The translations under genes and the position numbers were made by a program. From Actinomycetota bacterium (GTDB lineage Bacteria; Actinomycetota; Actinomycetes; Nanopelagicales; Nanopelagicaceae): 41,860 bases of DNA. Below the pieces are notes generated by a model. It saw only the letters and a list, made by a program, of their open reading frames with translations, was not told where the DNA came from and did not search any database. This document shows, piece after piece, positions 34,054-41,156 of this stretch (positions are counted from its first letter, which is position 1; every line of letters begins with the position of its first letter). The stretch is from assembly GCA_009700025.1 (NCBI GenBank), contig WLMW01000006.1, positions 1 through 41,860 of the forward strand, given 5' to 3'.

Positions 34054-35367
34054 ATGTCTTTTCGCCAGCTGGGTCATTTTGACGTCATTGTCATGGGTGC
34101 AGGTTCGGCGGGAGCATCTGCGGCAATAGCTGCCGCCCGCATGGGTTCTAATGTGCTTGTCATTGACCGCCTCCCTTTTGCTGGGGGAACAAGCACAGCT
34201 GTCCTAGATACGTTTTATGGGTTCTATACCCCAGGTGAGAATGCTAAAAAAATAGTTGGTGGAATTCCAGATGATGTCGTTGCTGGACTATCTGGTTATG
34301 GATCAATGATTGAGCGCCCTAATACTTATGGCGCAGGCACGGGGGTGACATATAACCCTGAGCATCTAAAGGTTGTGTGGGAATCTCTACTGCAACAATC
34401 AGGTGCCAGAATACTTCTTCATGCACTCTTGCAAGAAGTCACTGTTAAAGATGGTCAGGTGAGAGAGTTAGTTTTAGCTACCCGCGCCGGAAGTTGCGTA
34501 GTCACAGCAGACTTTTTCATTGATGCAACAGGAGATGCTGACCTTTCGCATTTTGCTGGATTTGGTTATGAAAAAGCTGGCGATATTGCGCCCGCCCAGA
34601 CATTAACAACAACTTTTAAAATGGTTAACGTTAATGCTGCAGAGCGAGAGAAAATCGATAAGAATCGATTGCATGAATTAATGCAAGAGGCTACTGAGGC
34701 TGGGTATGCACTTCCTAGGCGTGAGGGATCTGACCACATCACACCGGTAGCAAACACAACTGCCACCGTAATGACCAGGTTGGATTCGGTGCGCAAAAAT
34801 GAAAATGGAGAATTGGAGTCAGTTTTGGATGACCCGTTTTTCCTTACTGAATCTGAGATAGCTGGGCGAGCACAGGCAACTGAATACGCTCGCTTTTTAG
34901 TCGATAAAGTGCCGGGGTATGAAAACTCTTCCCTATATGGTTTTTCAACTTTGATTGGTGTTCGAGAAACCCGAAGAGTTTATGGTGATTACCGCGTAGA
35001 AAAAGCGGATGTTTTGACCGCTCGACAGTTCGATGATCAAGTTGCATTATGCGGTGCTCCTATCGAAGATCATCACAGTGGAGATGGAACAAATTGGGTG
35101 TACCTACCAGAAGGCTCTGCAGTGGGAATTCCGCTGAGATCACTAATTGTTAAGGATTCACTTAACACAATGGTTGTTGGGCGCTGTTTTTCAGCAACGC
35201 ATGATGCCCATGCCAGCATTCGATCAATGGCGCAATGCATGGCGATGGGTGTGGCAGCAGGTGTGACTGCATCACTTGTTATCAAGGACAACAAGGAAGT
35301 TAGATCAATCAACTTTTCAAAAATTCGTGATGGGTTGTCTAAAACCGGCGCTGTTTTGGAGATTTAA
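34054..35367 (+). CDS. FAD-dependent oxidoreductase
   Basis: Protein of 437 aa. N-terminal dinucleotide-binding fold with GAGSAG (15-20) and Asp39 at the end of the second strand, followed by AGGTS. Further features: DATGDADLSHFAG, GVRETRRVYGDY, and near the C-terminus VVGRCFSATHDAHASIRSMAQC, typical of FAD-dependent oxidoreductases of the succinate-dehydrogenase/FAD_oxidored type. Strong ribosome site AAAGGAGGT 4 nt before the ATG. First gene of an operon with the phosphotriesterase-like and aldolase genes (0-1 nt spacing). Substrate unknown; oxidation of a sugar or sugar-acid hydroxyl would fit. Confidence 0.85.
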   Translation: MSFRQLGHFDVIVMGAGSAGASAAIAAARMGSNVLVIDRLPFAGGTSTAVLDTFYGFYTPGENAKKIVGGIPDDVVAGLSGYGSMIERPNTYGAGTGVTYNPEHLKVVWESLLQQSGARILLHALLQEVTVKDGQVRELVLATRAGSCVVTADFFIDATGDADLSHFAGFGYEKAGDIAPAQTLTTTFKMVNVNAAEREKIDKNRLHELMQEATEAGYALPRREGSDHITPVANTTATVMTRLDSVRKNENGELESVLDDPFFLTESEIAGRAQATEYARFLVDKVPGYENSSLYGFSTLIGVRETRRVYGDYRVEKADVLTARQFDDQVALCGAPIEDHHSGDGTNWVYLPEGSAVGIPLRSLIVKDSLNTMVVGRCFSATHDAHASIRSMAQCMAMGVAAGVTASLVIKDNKEVRSINFSKIRDGLSKTGAVLEI

Positions 35368-36324
35368 ATGCCACGTATTGTACGAACTGTTTTAGGTGAT
35401 ATTGCCTCTGAGCAATTAGGTGTTACATATATGCACGAACACCTCATCATTGATTCGCCAATAGTTTCTAGAGATTTTCCACATATTCATCTTCCATCGG
35501 AATCTGAGGCTATTGCGGAAGTGGCACTGTGTAAAAGCCATGGTGTGCAAACTATGGTCGATTGCATGCCAACAGGTTCAGGGCGTTCGGCAATAAAGCT
35601 TGCTGGAATTTCCAAAGCTACCGGCATGAATATTGTTGCCACAACGGGATTACACACTGAACGCTACTACCTACCAACCGATGAATTAGAAACTATGTGT
35701 GCAGAAGATCTTGCTCAAGTTTTTGTCAGAGATATACAGATAGGTATGGAAGGTACAGAATATAAAGCTGGACAATTAAAAGTTGTCACATCCGGGGATG
35801 TAATCAAGGATCGGGACAGAAAATTATTTGAGGCTGCAGCAATTGCGCATCAGATAACCGGTGCGCCAATTATGTCTCACTGCGAGCACGGAATCGGTGC
35901 GCTTGAACAGATTGATTTATTCCATCAATTGCATGTCCCAATTCATAAAGTGACTTTGTCGCACACCGATAAAGAGAATGATTTTGGCTATCACAAGGAA
36001 ATCCTCTCTAGTGGAGTAAATGTTGAATACGACCAATCGCTTCGACAAAGCGATCTTGACGTTCCACCTAGTGCATTATTAATGAAAGCCATGATTGATG
36101 CGGGTTTTATTGACCAAATAATGTTAGGCACCGATGGAGCTAGGCGAAGTTTATGGAGCTCCCTTGGTGGTTCTCCAGGGCTAGCATGGTTATATAGCGG
36201 TTGGAGCAAGAAGTTGATTGAATTTGGATTTACTCAGGCGCAGTTAGATAAGGTTTTTATTAATAACCCAGCTAAGACGTTAACATTAGACATGCAATCA
36301 ACTGAAACGTCACGAGGCAATTGA
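35368..36324 (+). CDS. Phosphotriesterase-family metal hydrolase
   Basis: Protein of 318 aa with the binuclear metal site of the family: H23-x-H25 (MHEHL), a lysine at 138 (QLKVVTSG) in the position of the carboxylated lysine, H171 (SHCEHG), H199 (LSHTD) and D256 (LGTDGARR). Natural substrates of such proteins are often lactones or phosphorylated sugar lactones rather than triesters. Placed directly after the oxidoreductase stop and before an aldolase, a lactonase role in sugar-acid formation is a good guess. Confidence 0.88.
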   Translation: MPRIVRTVLGDIASEQLGVTYMHEHLIIDSPIVSRDFPHIHLPSESEAIAEVALCKSHGVQTMVDCMPTGSGRSAIKLAGISKATGMNIVATTGLHTERYYLPTDELETMCAEDLAQVFVRDIQIGMEGTEYKAGQLKVVTSGDVIKDRDRKLFEAAAIAHQITGAPIMSHCEHGIGALEQIDLFHQLHVPIHKVTLSHTDKENDFGYHKEILSSGVNVEYDQSLRQSDLDVPPSALLMKAMIDAGFIDQIMLGTDGARRSLWSSLGGSPGLAWLYSGWSKKLIEFGFTQAQLDKVFINNPAKTLTLDMQSTETSRGN

Positions 36325-36950
36325 TGAGTAAAGAAATGATTAACGGCATTGATTTTTCCTCTGGCTTAGTTGCAATCATTCGCAGCAATTCAATTGATGA
36401 AGGTCGAAAATTTGCCCAAGCCTTTGTAGATGCCGGTGTTGAATTGATTGAGTTCACCACTACTACTCCGGGAGTATTCGATTTAATTGAGGAGTTTTCT
36501 GGCTTAAACAATATAGAGATCGCCCTTGGCACGGCCATGAGTAAGTTAGATGTTGAAAATGGAAAGAAAGCTGGTGCGAAGATTGTTATCTCGCCTCACA
36601 CATCAGAAGAAGTAATTAACGCGACAAAGAATGCCGGTTTAGTTTCAGTCCCAGGAGTTGCAACTCCAACTGAAATCGCAGATGCACTGCGCTATGGGGC
36701 AGATATCCTAAAATTTTTCCCTGCATCAAGTCTTGGAGTTAATTTCCTCAAATCAGTCCGCGATCCCTTCCCTGGAAACACTTGGATGGCAACCGGAGGA
36801 GTAGCTTTGGCAGATGTAGGTTCGTGGGTTAAAGCAGGAATTTCGGGATTTGGATTAGGCGGACCACTTACTTCTGGCGGCGTCAGTGATGTTGCAAATC
36901 GAGTGAAAGATTTTCAACGAGCGATCCTGGAATCGAAAAATAATTCATAG
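36324..36950 (+). CDS. KDPG/KHG-type aldolase
   Basis: Protein of 208 aa matching 2-dehydro-3-deoxy-(phospho)gluconate aldolases: LVAIIR with Arg20, Glu43 in ELIEFT, the GTAMSK stretch, PGVATPTEI, and the Schiff-base Lys130 in LKFFPAS. GGPLTSGG closes the phosphate-binding end. It would cleave a 2-keto-3-deoxy sugar acid, with or without phosphate, to pyruvate and an aldehyde. ATG at 36324 overlaps the previous stop (TGATG); the TTG at 36321 is less likely. Last gene of its operon, followed by a new promoter. Confidence 0.9.
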   Translation: MSKEMINGIDFSSGLVAIIRSNSIDEGRKFAQAFVDAGVELIEFTTTTPGVFDLIEEFSGLNNIEIALGTAMSKLDVENGKKAGAKIVISPHTSEEVINATKNAGLVSVPGVATPTEIADALRYGADILKFFPASSLGVNFLKSVRDPFPGNTWMATGGVALADVGSWVKAGISGFGLGGPLTSGGVSDVANRVKDFQRAILESKNNS

Positions 36951-36964
36951 GCAGTTGTTACCAA

Positions 36965-36998
36965 TTGTATAGACAACTCATGTAGCCTGAGTTATAAT
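36965..36998 (+). promoter_or_regulatory. Operator TTGTATAGACAA and promoter before the SDR operon
   Basis: Operator copy 2 (36965-36976) contains a -35-like TAGACA (36970-36975), followed after 17 nt by TATAAT (36993-36998). The ATG at 37005 lies 6 nt after the -10, so the message should be leaderless. Binding of the GntR regulator here would block the -35. Confidence 0.7.
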
Positions 36999-37004
36999 AA
37001 AAAT

Positions 37005-37760
37005 ATGGGTAAGAAAGTTCTGATTACTGGCAGCAGGGGAATCGCAGCTGCATTGGTGGCGAAACTTTCTTATGTGGATTACTCCATTTATCTTGTTGGC
37101 GGAGAAGAGCAAGACTGTAAGTCTTTATCAGCCCAATTTCCGCAGGTAGTGGGTTACTCAGCAATAGACATTAGAGATGAAGAGCTAATCACGGACGCAT
37201 TTAAACAAGCGATTAATCAGCTGGGTGGAATGGATCACGCAGTATCAATTGTGGGTGGATCTGGTCGTAGTTTTGGTGATGGAGCAATTGAAGATATTTC
37301 AAAATCGGCATGGGATCAGACGTTAGAGCTAAATTTAACGACGGCTTTTATGACTGCCAGAGAAGCTATTAAATATTTCAAGGATCATGGTGGTGGATCG
37401 TTAATTCTGACTTCTTCTGTACTCGCCACATCGCCGTCACCTGAATTTTTTAGAACTCATGCTTATGCAGTTGCAAAAGGTGGCATTAACACTCTTGTTA
37501 AAACCCTTTCCGCCGCCTACATAGCAGATTCAATTAGAGTTAATGCAGTTGCACCCAGCCTTGTCGCAACACCGATGGCTGCTCGTGCTGCCCAAAACCC
37601 TGAAATCGCAGATTTCACAAAGCGAAAGCAACCCTTTGCACCCCATCAACTTTCGGCAGACCAGGTTGCTGCTGCCTATGTTTATTTAATTGAGAATCAA
37701 GGAGTTACTGGTCAAATTATCGAAATCGATGGGGGTTGGTCAGTCAACTCCGGGGTTTAA
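37005..37760 (+). CDS. SDR-family oxidoreductase
   Basis: Protein of 251 aa with SDR catalytic residues Ser137/138, Y154-x-x-x-K158, and a TGQIIEIDGGW ending. The glycine loop is shortened (TGSRGIA, 8-14) and NNAG is replaced by SIVGG (81-85), so it is a divergent member. Leaderless start predicted from the -10 just upstream. It heads an operon with a DeoC-like aldolase and a ROK kinase. Confidence 0.85.
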   Translation: MGKKVLITGSRGIAAALVAKLSYVDYSIYLVGGEEQDCKSLSAQFPQVVGYSAIDIRDEELITDAFKQAINQLGGMDHAVSIVGGSGRSFGDGAIEDISKSAWDQTLELNLTTAFMTAREAIKYFKDHGGGSLILTSSVLATSPSPEFFRTHAYAVAKGGINTLVKTLSAAYIADSIRVNAVAPSLVATPMAARAAQNPEIADFTKRKQPFAPHQLSADQVAAAYVYLIENQGVTGQIIEIDGGWSVNSGV

Positions 37761-37792
37761 TAAAATATCTCTAGCCAAAGAAAAGGACAAAA

Positions 37793-38482
37793 ATGCCACA
37801 TCCAAAGTACACTGCCAAGATCATTGCAAAAACGATTGATCATTCACTGTTAAAGCCAGAAATGACTCGCGAAGAAGTGAAGGCTGGCTGTGAGATTGCT
37901 AAAAAATACGATGTTGCATCGGTTTGTTGTAAGCCATCTGATGTGAAGTTCTGCGCGGATTTATTAAGAGGCACAGATGTCTTGGTCGGAACAGTTGTGG
38001 GCTTTCCCCATGGATCTAGTACAACCGAAGTTAAAGTTTTTGAAACTAAGCAAGCCGTTACCGATGGTGCAACTGAGATAGATATGGTCATCAATATTGG
38101 TCATCTAAAGTCAGGCCTGCATGCAGAAGTACAAGCCGACATTAAGGCGGTAGTTGATGCTGCTGCAGGACACACTGTGAAAGTAATTCTGGAAAATGCC
38201 TATCTTACCGATGAAGAAAAAGTGATTGCTTGTAAATTGAGTGAGGCAGCAGGAGCTCATTACGTCAAGACATCGACCGGATATGCACCAAGTGGTGCAT
38301 CGATTGCAGATATTAAGTTGATGAAGGCAAGCGTTAGTCCACACATTAAAATAAAAAGTGCTGGCGGCGTGCGCACTTTGGATTCGCTCATGGAGTATCT
38401 CGACGCTGGAATATCAAGAAGCGGCGCAACCACCACGGCTGTGATGATTGATGAATTCGTAGAAAGATTCGGTCGTGACTAA
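37793..38482 (+). CDS. deoC: Deoxyribose-phosphate aldolase (DeoC) family
   Basis: Protein of 229 aa with class I aldolase barrel motifs of DeoC: TIDHSLLKP, Asp97 (EIDMVIN), the Schiff-base Lys159 (VKTSTGY) and Lys188 (IKSAGGVR). DeoC splits 2-deoxyribose 5-phosphate to glyceraldehyde 3-phosphate and acetaldehyde. No other nucleoside-catabolism gene lies nearby, so here it may act on another deoxy-sugar phosphate made by the cluster; that is inference. The stop overlaps the next GTG start by 8 nt. Confidence 0.9.
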   Translation: MPHPKYTAKIIAKTIDHSLLKPEMTREEVKAGCEIAKKYDVASVCCKPSDVKFCADLLRGTDVLVGTVVGFPHGSSTTEVKVFETKQAVTDGATEIDMVINIGHLKSGLHAEVQADIKAVVDAAAGHTVKVILENAYLTDEEKVIACKLSEAAGAHYVKTSTGYAPSGASIADIKLMKASVSPHIKIKSAGGVRTLDSLMEYLDAGISRSGATTTAVMIDEFVERFGRD

Positions 38483-39401
38483 ATTCTTAGGTCTGGATCT
38501 AGGTGGCACAAATATAAAAGTTGCCGTTATTGAAAAAACTGGCAACACCTGGAAAGTGATCAATGAAGAAGATGTTCCCACTCAAGCAGACAAAGGTCCG
38601 GCACATGTTGTTTCAAAGCTGGCAGAGATCGCCGCTAAAAAGCAGCGGGAATTTTCTGATTTAAGTGGAGTAGGCGTTGCGGTTCCTGGTCTTTTTAATG
38701 CCGATGGAACTATCGAGTTGTTTCCCAATTTGCCTGGTGCCTGGCGTGGGTTTCAGGCGCTAGAACCCATAAGAAGTGCAACAAACTTACCTACCGCAAT
38801 CATCAATGATGCAAGAGCATTTACTTTAGGTGAAGCGATTATGGGCGCGGCTCAAGGGAAAAAAATTGTGGCTTGCCTTGTTATAGGCACGGGGGTAGGT
38901 GGCGGAGTTGTAATCGACGGCAAGATTCAGTTAGGCGCTAATGGGGCAGCAGGTGAGATTGCCCATCAGATTATTAAGTTTGATGGTCCAATTTGTGGAT
39001 GTGGGGCACGGGGATGTGCAGAACCTCTGACTAACTCTTCTGCCATTGCAAAACTTGCCGGAACAAAAACAGCCGAAGAAGCATACAAAAATGCAGTTGC
39101 TGGTGATGAAAAAGCTCTAGCCGCTTTCAAAGAAGTGGCTTACTGGATCGCAATCACGTTAACAAATATTATGGTTGTTCTTGCTCCAGACACAATAATT
39201 ATTGGCGGTGGTGTTGCCCAATCTGGTGACATTCTGCTCAATGAAATTCGTTCTGCTATGCACGAGCGTGCCCATCTATATGCAGTAAGTGATATAAATA
39301 TTGTTCCGGCAAGTTTAGGTTTTTATGCTGGCTCTATTGGCGCTGCACTATATGGTGCGATTACAGCAGGAGCGCAGTTAAGTTTAATATCGACAACATA
39401 A
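38475..39401 (+). CDS. ROK-family sugar kinase
   Basis: Protein of 308 aa. ATP-binding LDLGGTNIK (6-14), catalytic Asp112 (INDARAF), GTGVGGGV (138-145), and the ROK zinc site His164 with C174, C176 and C181 (CGCGARGC). The Glu after AHQ/AEP positions fits glucokinase, N-acetylglucosamine or N-acetylmannosamine kinase. The GntR/NagR-like operators and SIS protein lean toward an amino sugar or its product, but this is not proven. GTG start within the DeoC end. Its last 79 nt overlap the end of the convergent regulator gene. Confidence 0.9.
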   Translation: MTKFLGLDLGGTNIKVAVIEKTGNTWKVINEEDVPTQADKGPAHVVSKLAEIAAKKQREFSDLSGVGVAVPGLFNADGTIELFPNLPGAWRGFQALEPIRSATNLPTAIINDARAFTLGEAIMGAAQGKKIVACLVIGTGVGGGVVIDGKIQLGANGAAGEIAHQIIKFDGPICGCGARGCAEPLTNSSAIAKLAGTKTAEEAYKNAVAGDEKALAAFKEVAYWIAITLTNIMVVLAPDTIIIGGGVAQSGDILLNEIRSAMHERAHLYAVSDINIVPASLGFYAGSIGAALYGAITAGAQLSLISTT

Positions 39402-40099
39402 CGGTTTGCCGCATAAGCGGTTTCAGTGTGCTCGATTGGTATTCCAAACTGGTCCTCGATAACACGGGTTTCAACTAATAAAGGTGACTTAGTCGGCAAA
39501 TCCAACTGATTTGCTTCTTGCGTTGTAGCTAATCTGGCCTTGAGCCACCCACTTGCCAATGTTGGTTGGATTCCATTTTTTCGCAATGCATCATGGAGAG
39601 AGCCTAAAGTTAAATCTTCTTCCAAAACCTTCTGACATTTTGTTGTGAGCACCACTTTTTCCAGGGCCAATGGGGTTCCATCAGCTAAACGTAATCTCTT
39701 GATGACAATCACGGTTGATGGATCTTTGAGGTTCAACATTTTTAGATCTGGAGGTCGTGCAATCTCTTTTCTGGCAGAAATTAACTCAGAAGATGGCCTC
39801 AAGCCACGTCGCTTCATATCTTCAGTAAATGAAAGAAGAACACCCTCTCTTCTGTGCAAGGGGTTATCTGCGATAAATGTTCCGGCTCCGCGGCGGCGAT
39901 CAACAAGCCCTTCACGCATTAAATTAAGTACCGCTTGACGGGCCGTCATCCGACTCACTTCAAAACTGGCGGCAATTTCAACTTCCGATGGGATTACTTC
40001 ACCAGGGCGTCCGTTAAGGATGATTTCTCGCAGCCATGCCTCAATTTCTTGGTAGCGAAGCCCCGACTTCTCGCGTCGTATGCCTTGACTTGTCTTCAC
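39323..40099 (-). CDS. GntR-family regulator, HutC/NagR subfamily
   Basis: Protein of 258 aa: winged helix at residues ~14-78 (LRYQEIEAWLREIILNG, IPSEVEIAASFEVSRMTARQAVLNLMREG, RRGAGTFIA), then a UTRA ligand-binding domain (SFTEDMKRRGLRPSS, VIKRLRLADGTPLALEKVVL, HTETAYAANRYVVDIKLN). HutC-type regulators such as NagR/DasR bind sugar-phosphates and GTATAGAC/GTCTAGAC operators. Such a site lies 24 nt upstream of its own start. The UTRA domain normally ends near VVDIKLN; the last ~16 residues run antisense into the kinase gene. Confidence 0.92.
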   Translation of the reverse strand: MKTSQGIRREKSGLRYQEIEAWLREIILNGRPGEVIPSEVEIAASFEVSRMTARQAVLNLMREGLVDRRRGAGTFIADNPLHRREGVLLSFTEDMKRRGLRPSSELISARKEIARPPDLKMLNLKDPSTVIVIKRLRLADGTPLALEKVVLTTKCQKVLEEDLTLGSLHDALRKNGIQPTLASGWLKARLATTQEANQLDLPTKSPLLVETRVIEDQFGIPIEHTETAYAANRYVVDIKLNCAPAVIAPYSAAPIEPA

Positions 40100-40122
40100 G
40101 AAGGCACTACCTTGGCATCAAA

Positions 40123-40136
40123 ATTGGTATAGACAT
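40123..40136. promoter_or_regulatory. NagR/DasR-like operator ATTGGTATAGACAT, copy 3
   Basis: Located between the divergent GntR and SIS genes. Apart from its last base it matches the known Bacillus NagR (YvoA) type site ATTGGTATAGACAA. It is the best of the three sites in the window and marks the regulator as probably self-controlled. Confidence 0.75.
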
Positions 40137-40197
40137 TCTGTTCATTCAGCAAGGGTACCAGTTCACGTAGATCAAACTGAAGGGGTGTTTGCCACAC

Positions 40198-40989
40198 ATG
40201 AGTTCCTCACTCGCTGGTCTTTGGAGCACTAAAGCCCTTCAATTGCTTCAGAATTTAATGGATCAGCAAGGTGCAAATATAAGTACTGCAGCACAATGGT
40301 GCGCAGATTCAATTTTAAATGACGGCGTAGTTCACTTGTTTGGAACGGGACATTCCAGAATTCCAGTGGAGGAAATGTTTCCACGCTATGGCTCGTATGC
40401 AGGATTTAATCCCATGGCCGAGCTATCCATGACTTTTCACACCCAAGTGGTCGGATCAAATGGGCAACGCCAAGCCATGTTCATCGAGCGCGTCGAAGGC
40501 TTTGCAGATGAGATTCTAAAAAACTGGCAGTTTCATAAGAATGACATTCTTATCATTTTTAGTGTTGGTGGAAAAACGGCCGTGCCAATTGAAATGGCAA
40601 TGGGTGCAAGAAAGCGCGGAATAAAAGTAATTGCTGTGACATCTATGGCAAGTAATAAAGCGGGCAGCGCTAATCATTCTTCGGGAACAACACTTTCTGA
40701 TAACGCAGATTTAGTAATCGATTTGATGGTTCCACTGGGAGATGCACTTGTTGAAATTCCTGGAATGCAAACACCAATTGGTCCAGGTTCAACAATGACT
40801 GCGATTGCAATCGTCAATGAAATAAAAGTTCAGGTTGCAGAAAAATTATTTGCAAGTGGATATACCCCACAAGTTTTAACTAGCTCGGCAGTTGTAGGCG
40901 AAGTTGAAAGCAAGCGCCTCTTTGATGCCGCCTATGCCGAACATGCTCGGCGCCTATCTTCTCGACTAACTGGATCAAATGCTTCGTAA
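40198..40989 (+). CDS. SIS-domain sugar-phosphate-binding protein (UPF0309-like)
   Basis: Protein of about 263 aa with the SIS fold: VHLFGTGHSRIPVEEMFPR near residue 46, then ILIIFSVGGKTAVPIEMA and KRGIKVIAVTSM, a typical phosphosugar-binding arrangement. Relatives are annotated as sugar isomerase domain proteins or UPF0309 and occur beside N-acetyl-sugar genes. An isomerase or etherase role on a sugar 6-phosphate is possible. The ATG at 40198 is preferred over the TTG at 40189, although AGGGG (40181-40185) is at an awkward distance from both. Confidence 0.8.
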   Translation: MSSSLAGLWSTKALQLLQNLMDQQGANISTAAQWCADSILNDGVVHLFGTGHSRIPVEEMFPRYGSYAGFNPMAELSMTFHTQVVGSNGQRQAMFIERVEGFADEILKNWQFHKNDILIIFSVGGKTAVPIEMAMGARKRGIKVIAVTSMASNKAGSANHSSGTTLSDNADLVIDLMVPLGDALVEIPGMQTPIGPGSTMTAIAIVNEIKVQVAEKLFASGYTPQVLTSSAVVGEVESKRLFDAAYAEHARRLSSRLTGSNAS

Positions 40990-41048
40990 GGGGGGTGCTA
41001 GCTAGCTATTCGAGATGAGACAAGTCGGCTCACATTATGAGTCGGTTT

Positions 41049-41068
41049 GTATCAATTTGGTATCAATT
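41049..41068. repeat. Direct repeat GTATCAATT x2, 11-bp period
   Basis: Two exact copies (41049-41057, 41060-41068) one helical turn apart, about 90 nt before the final binding-protein gene. Possible tandem regulator site. The rest of the 40990-41156 gap shows no gene. Confidence 0.4.
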
Positions 41069-41156
41069 AGCAAGAAAAGGACAAATGAGGTTGAAATCTT
41101 TCACTGAAAGGTTGAGGATTTTACTCAAGAGTCATTCGACAATCGGAAGGAATGCA

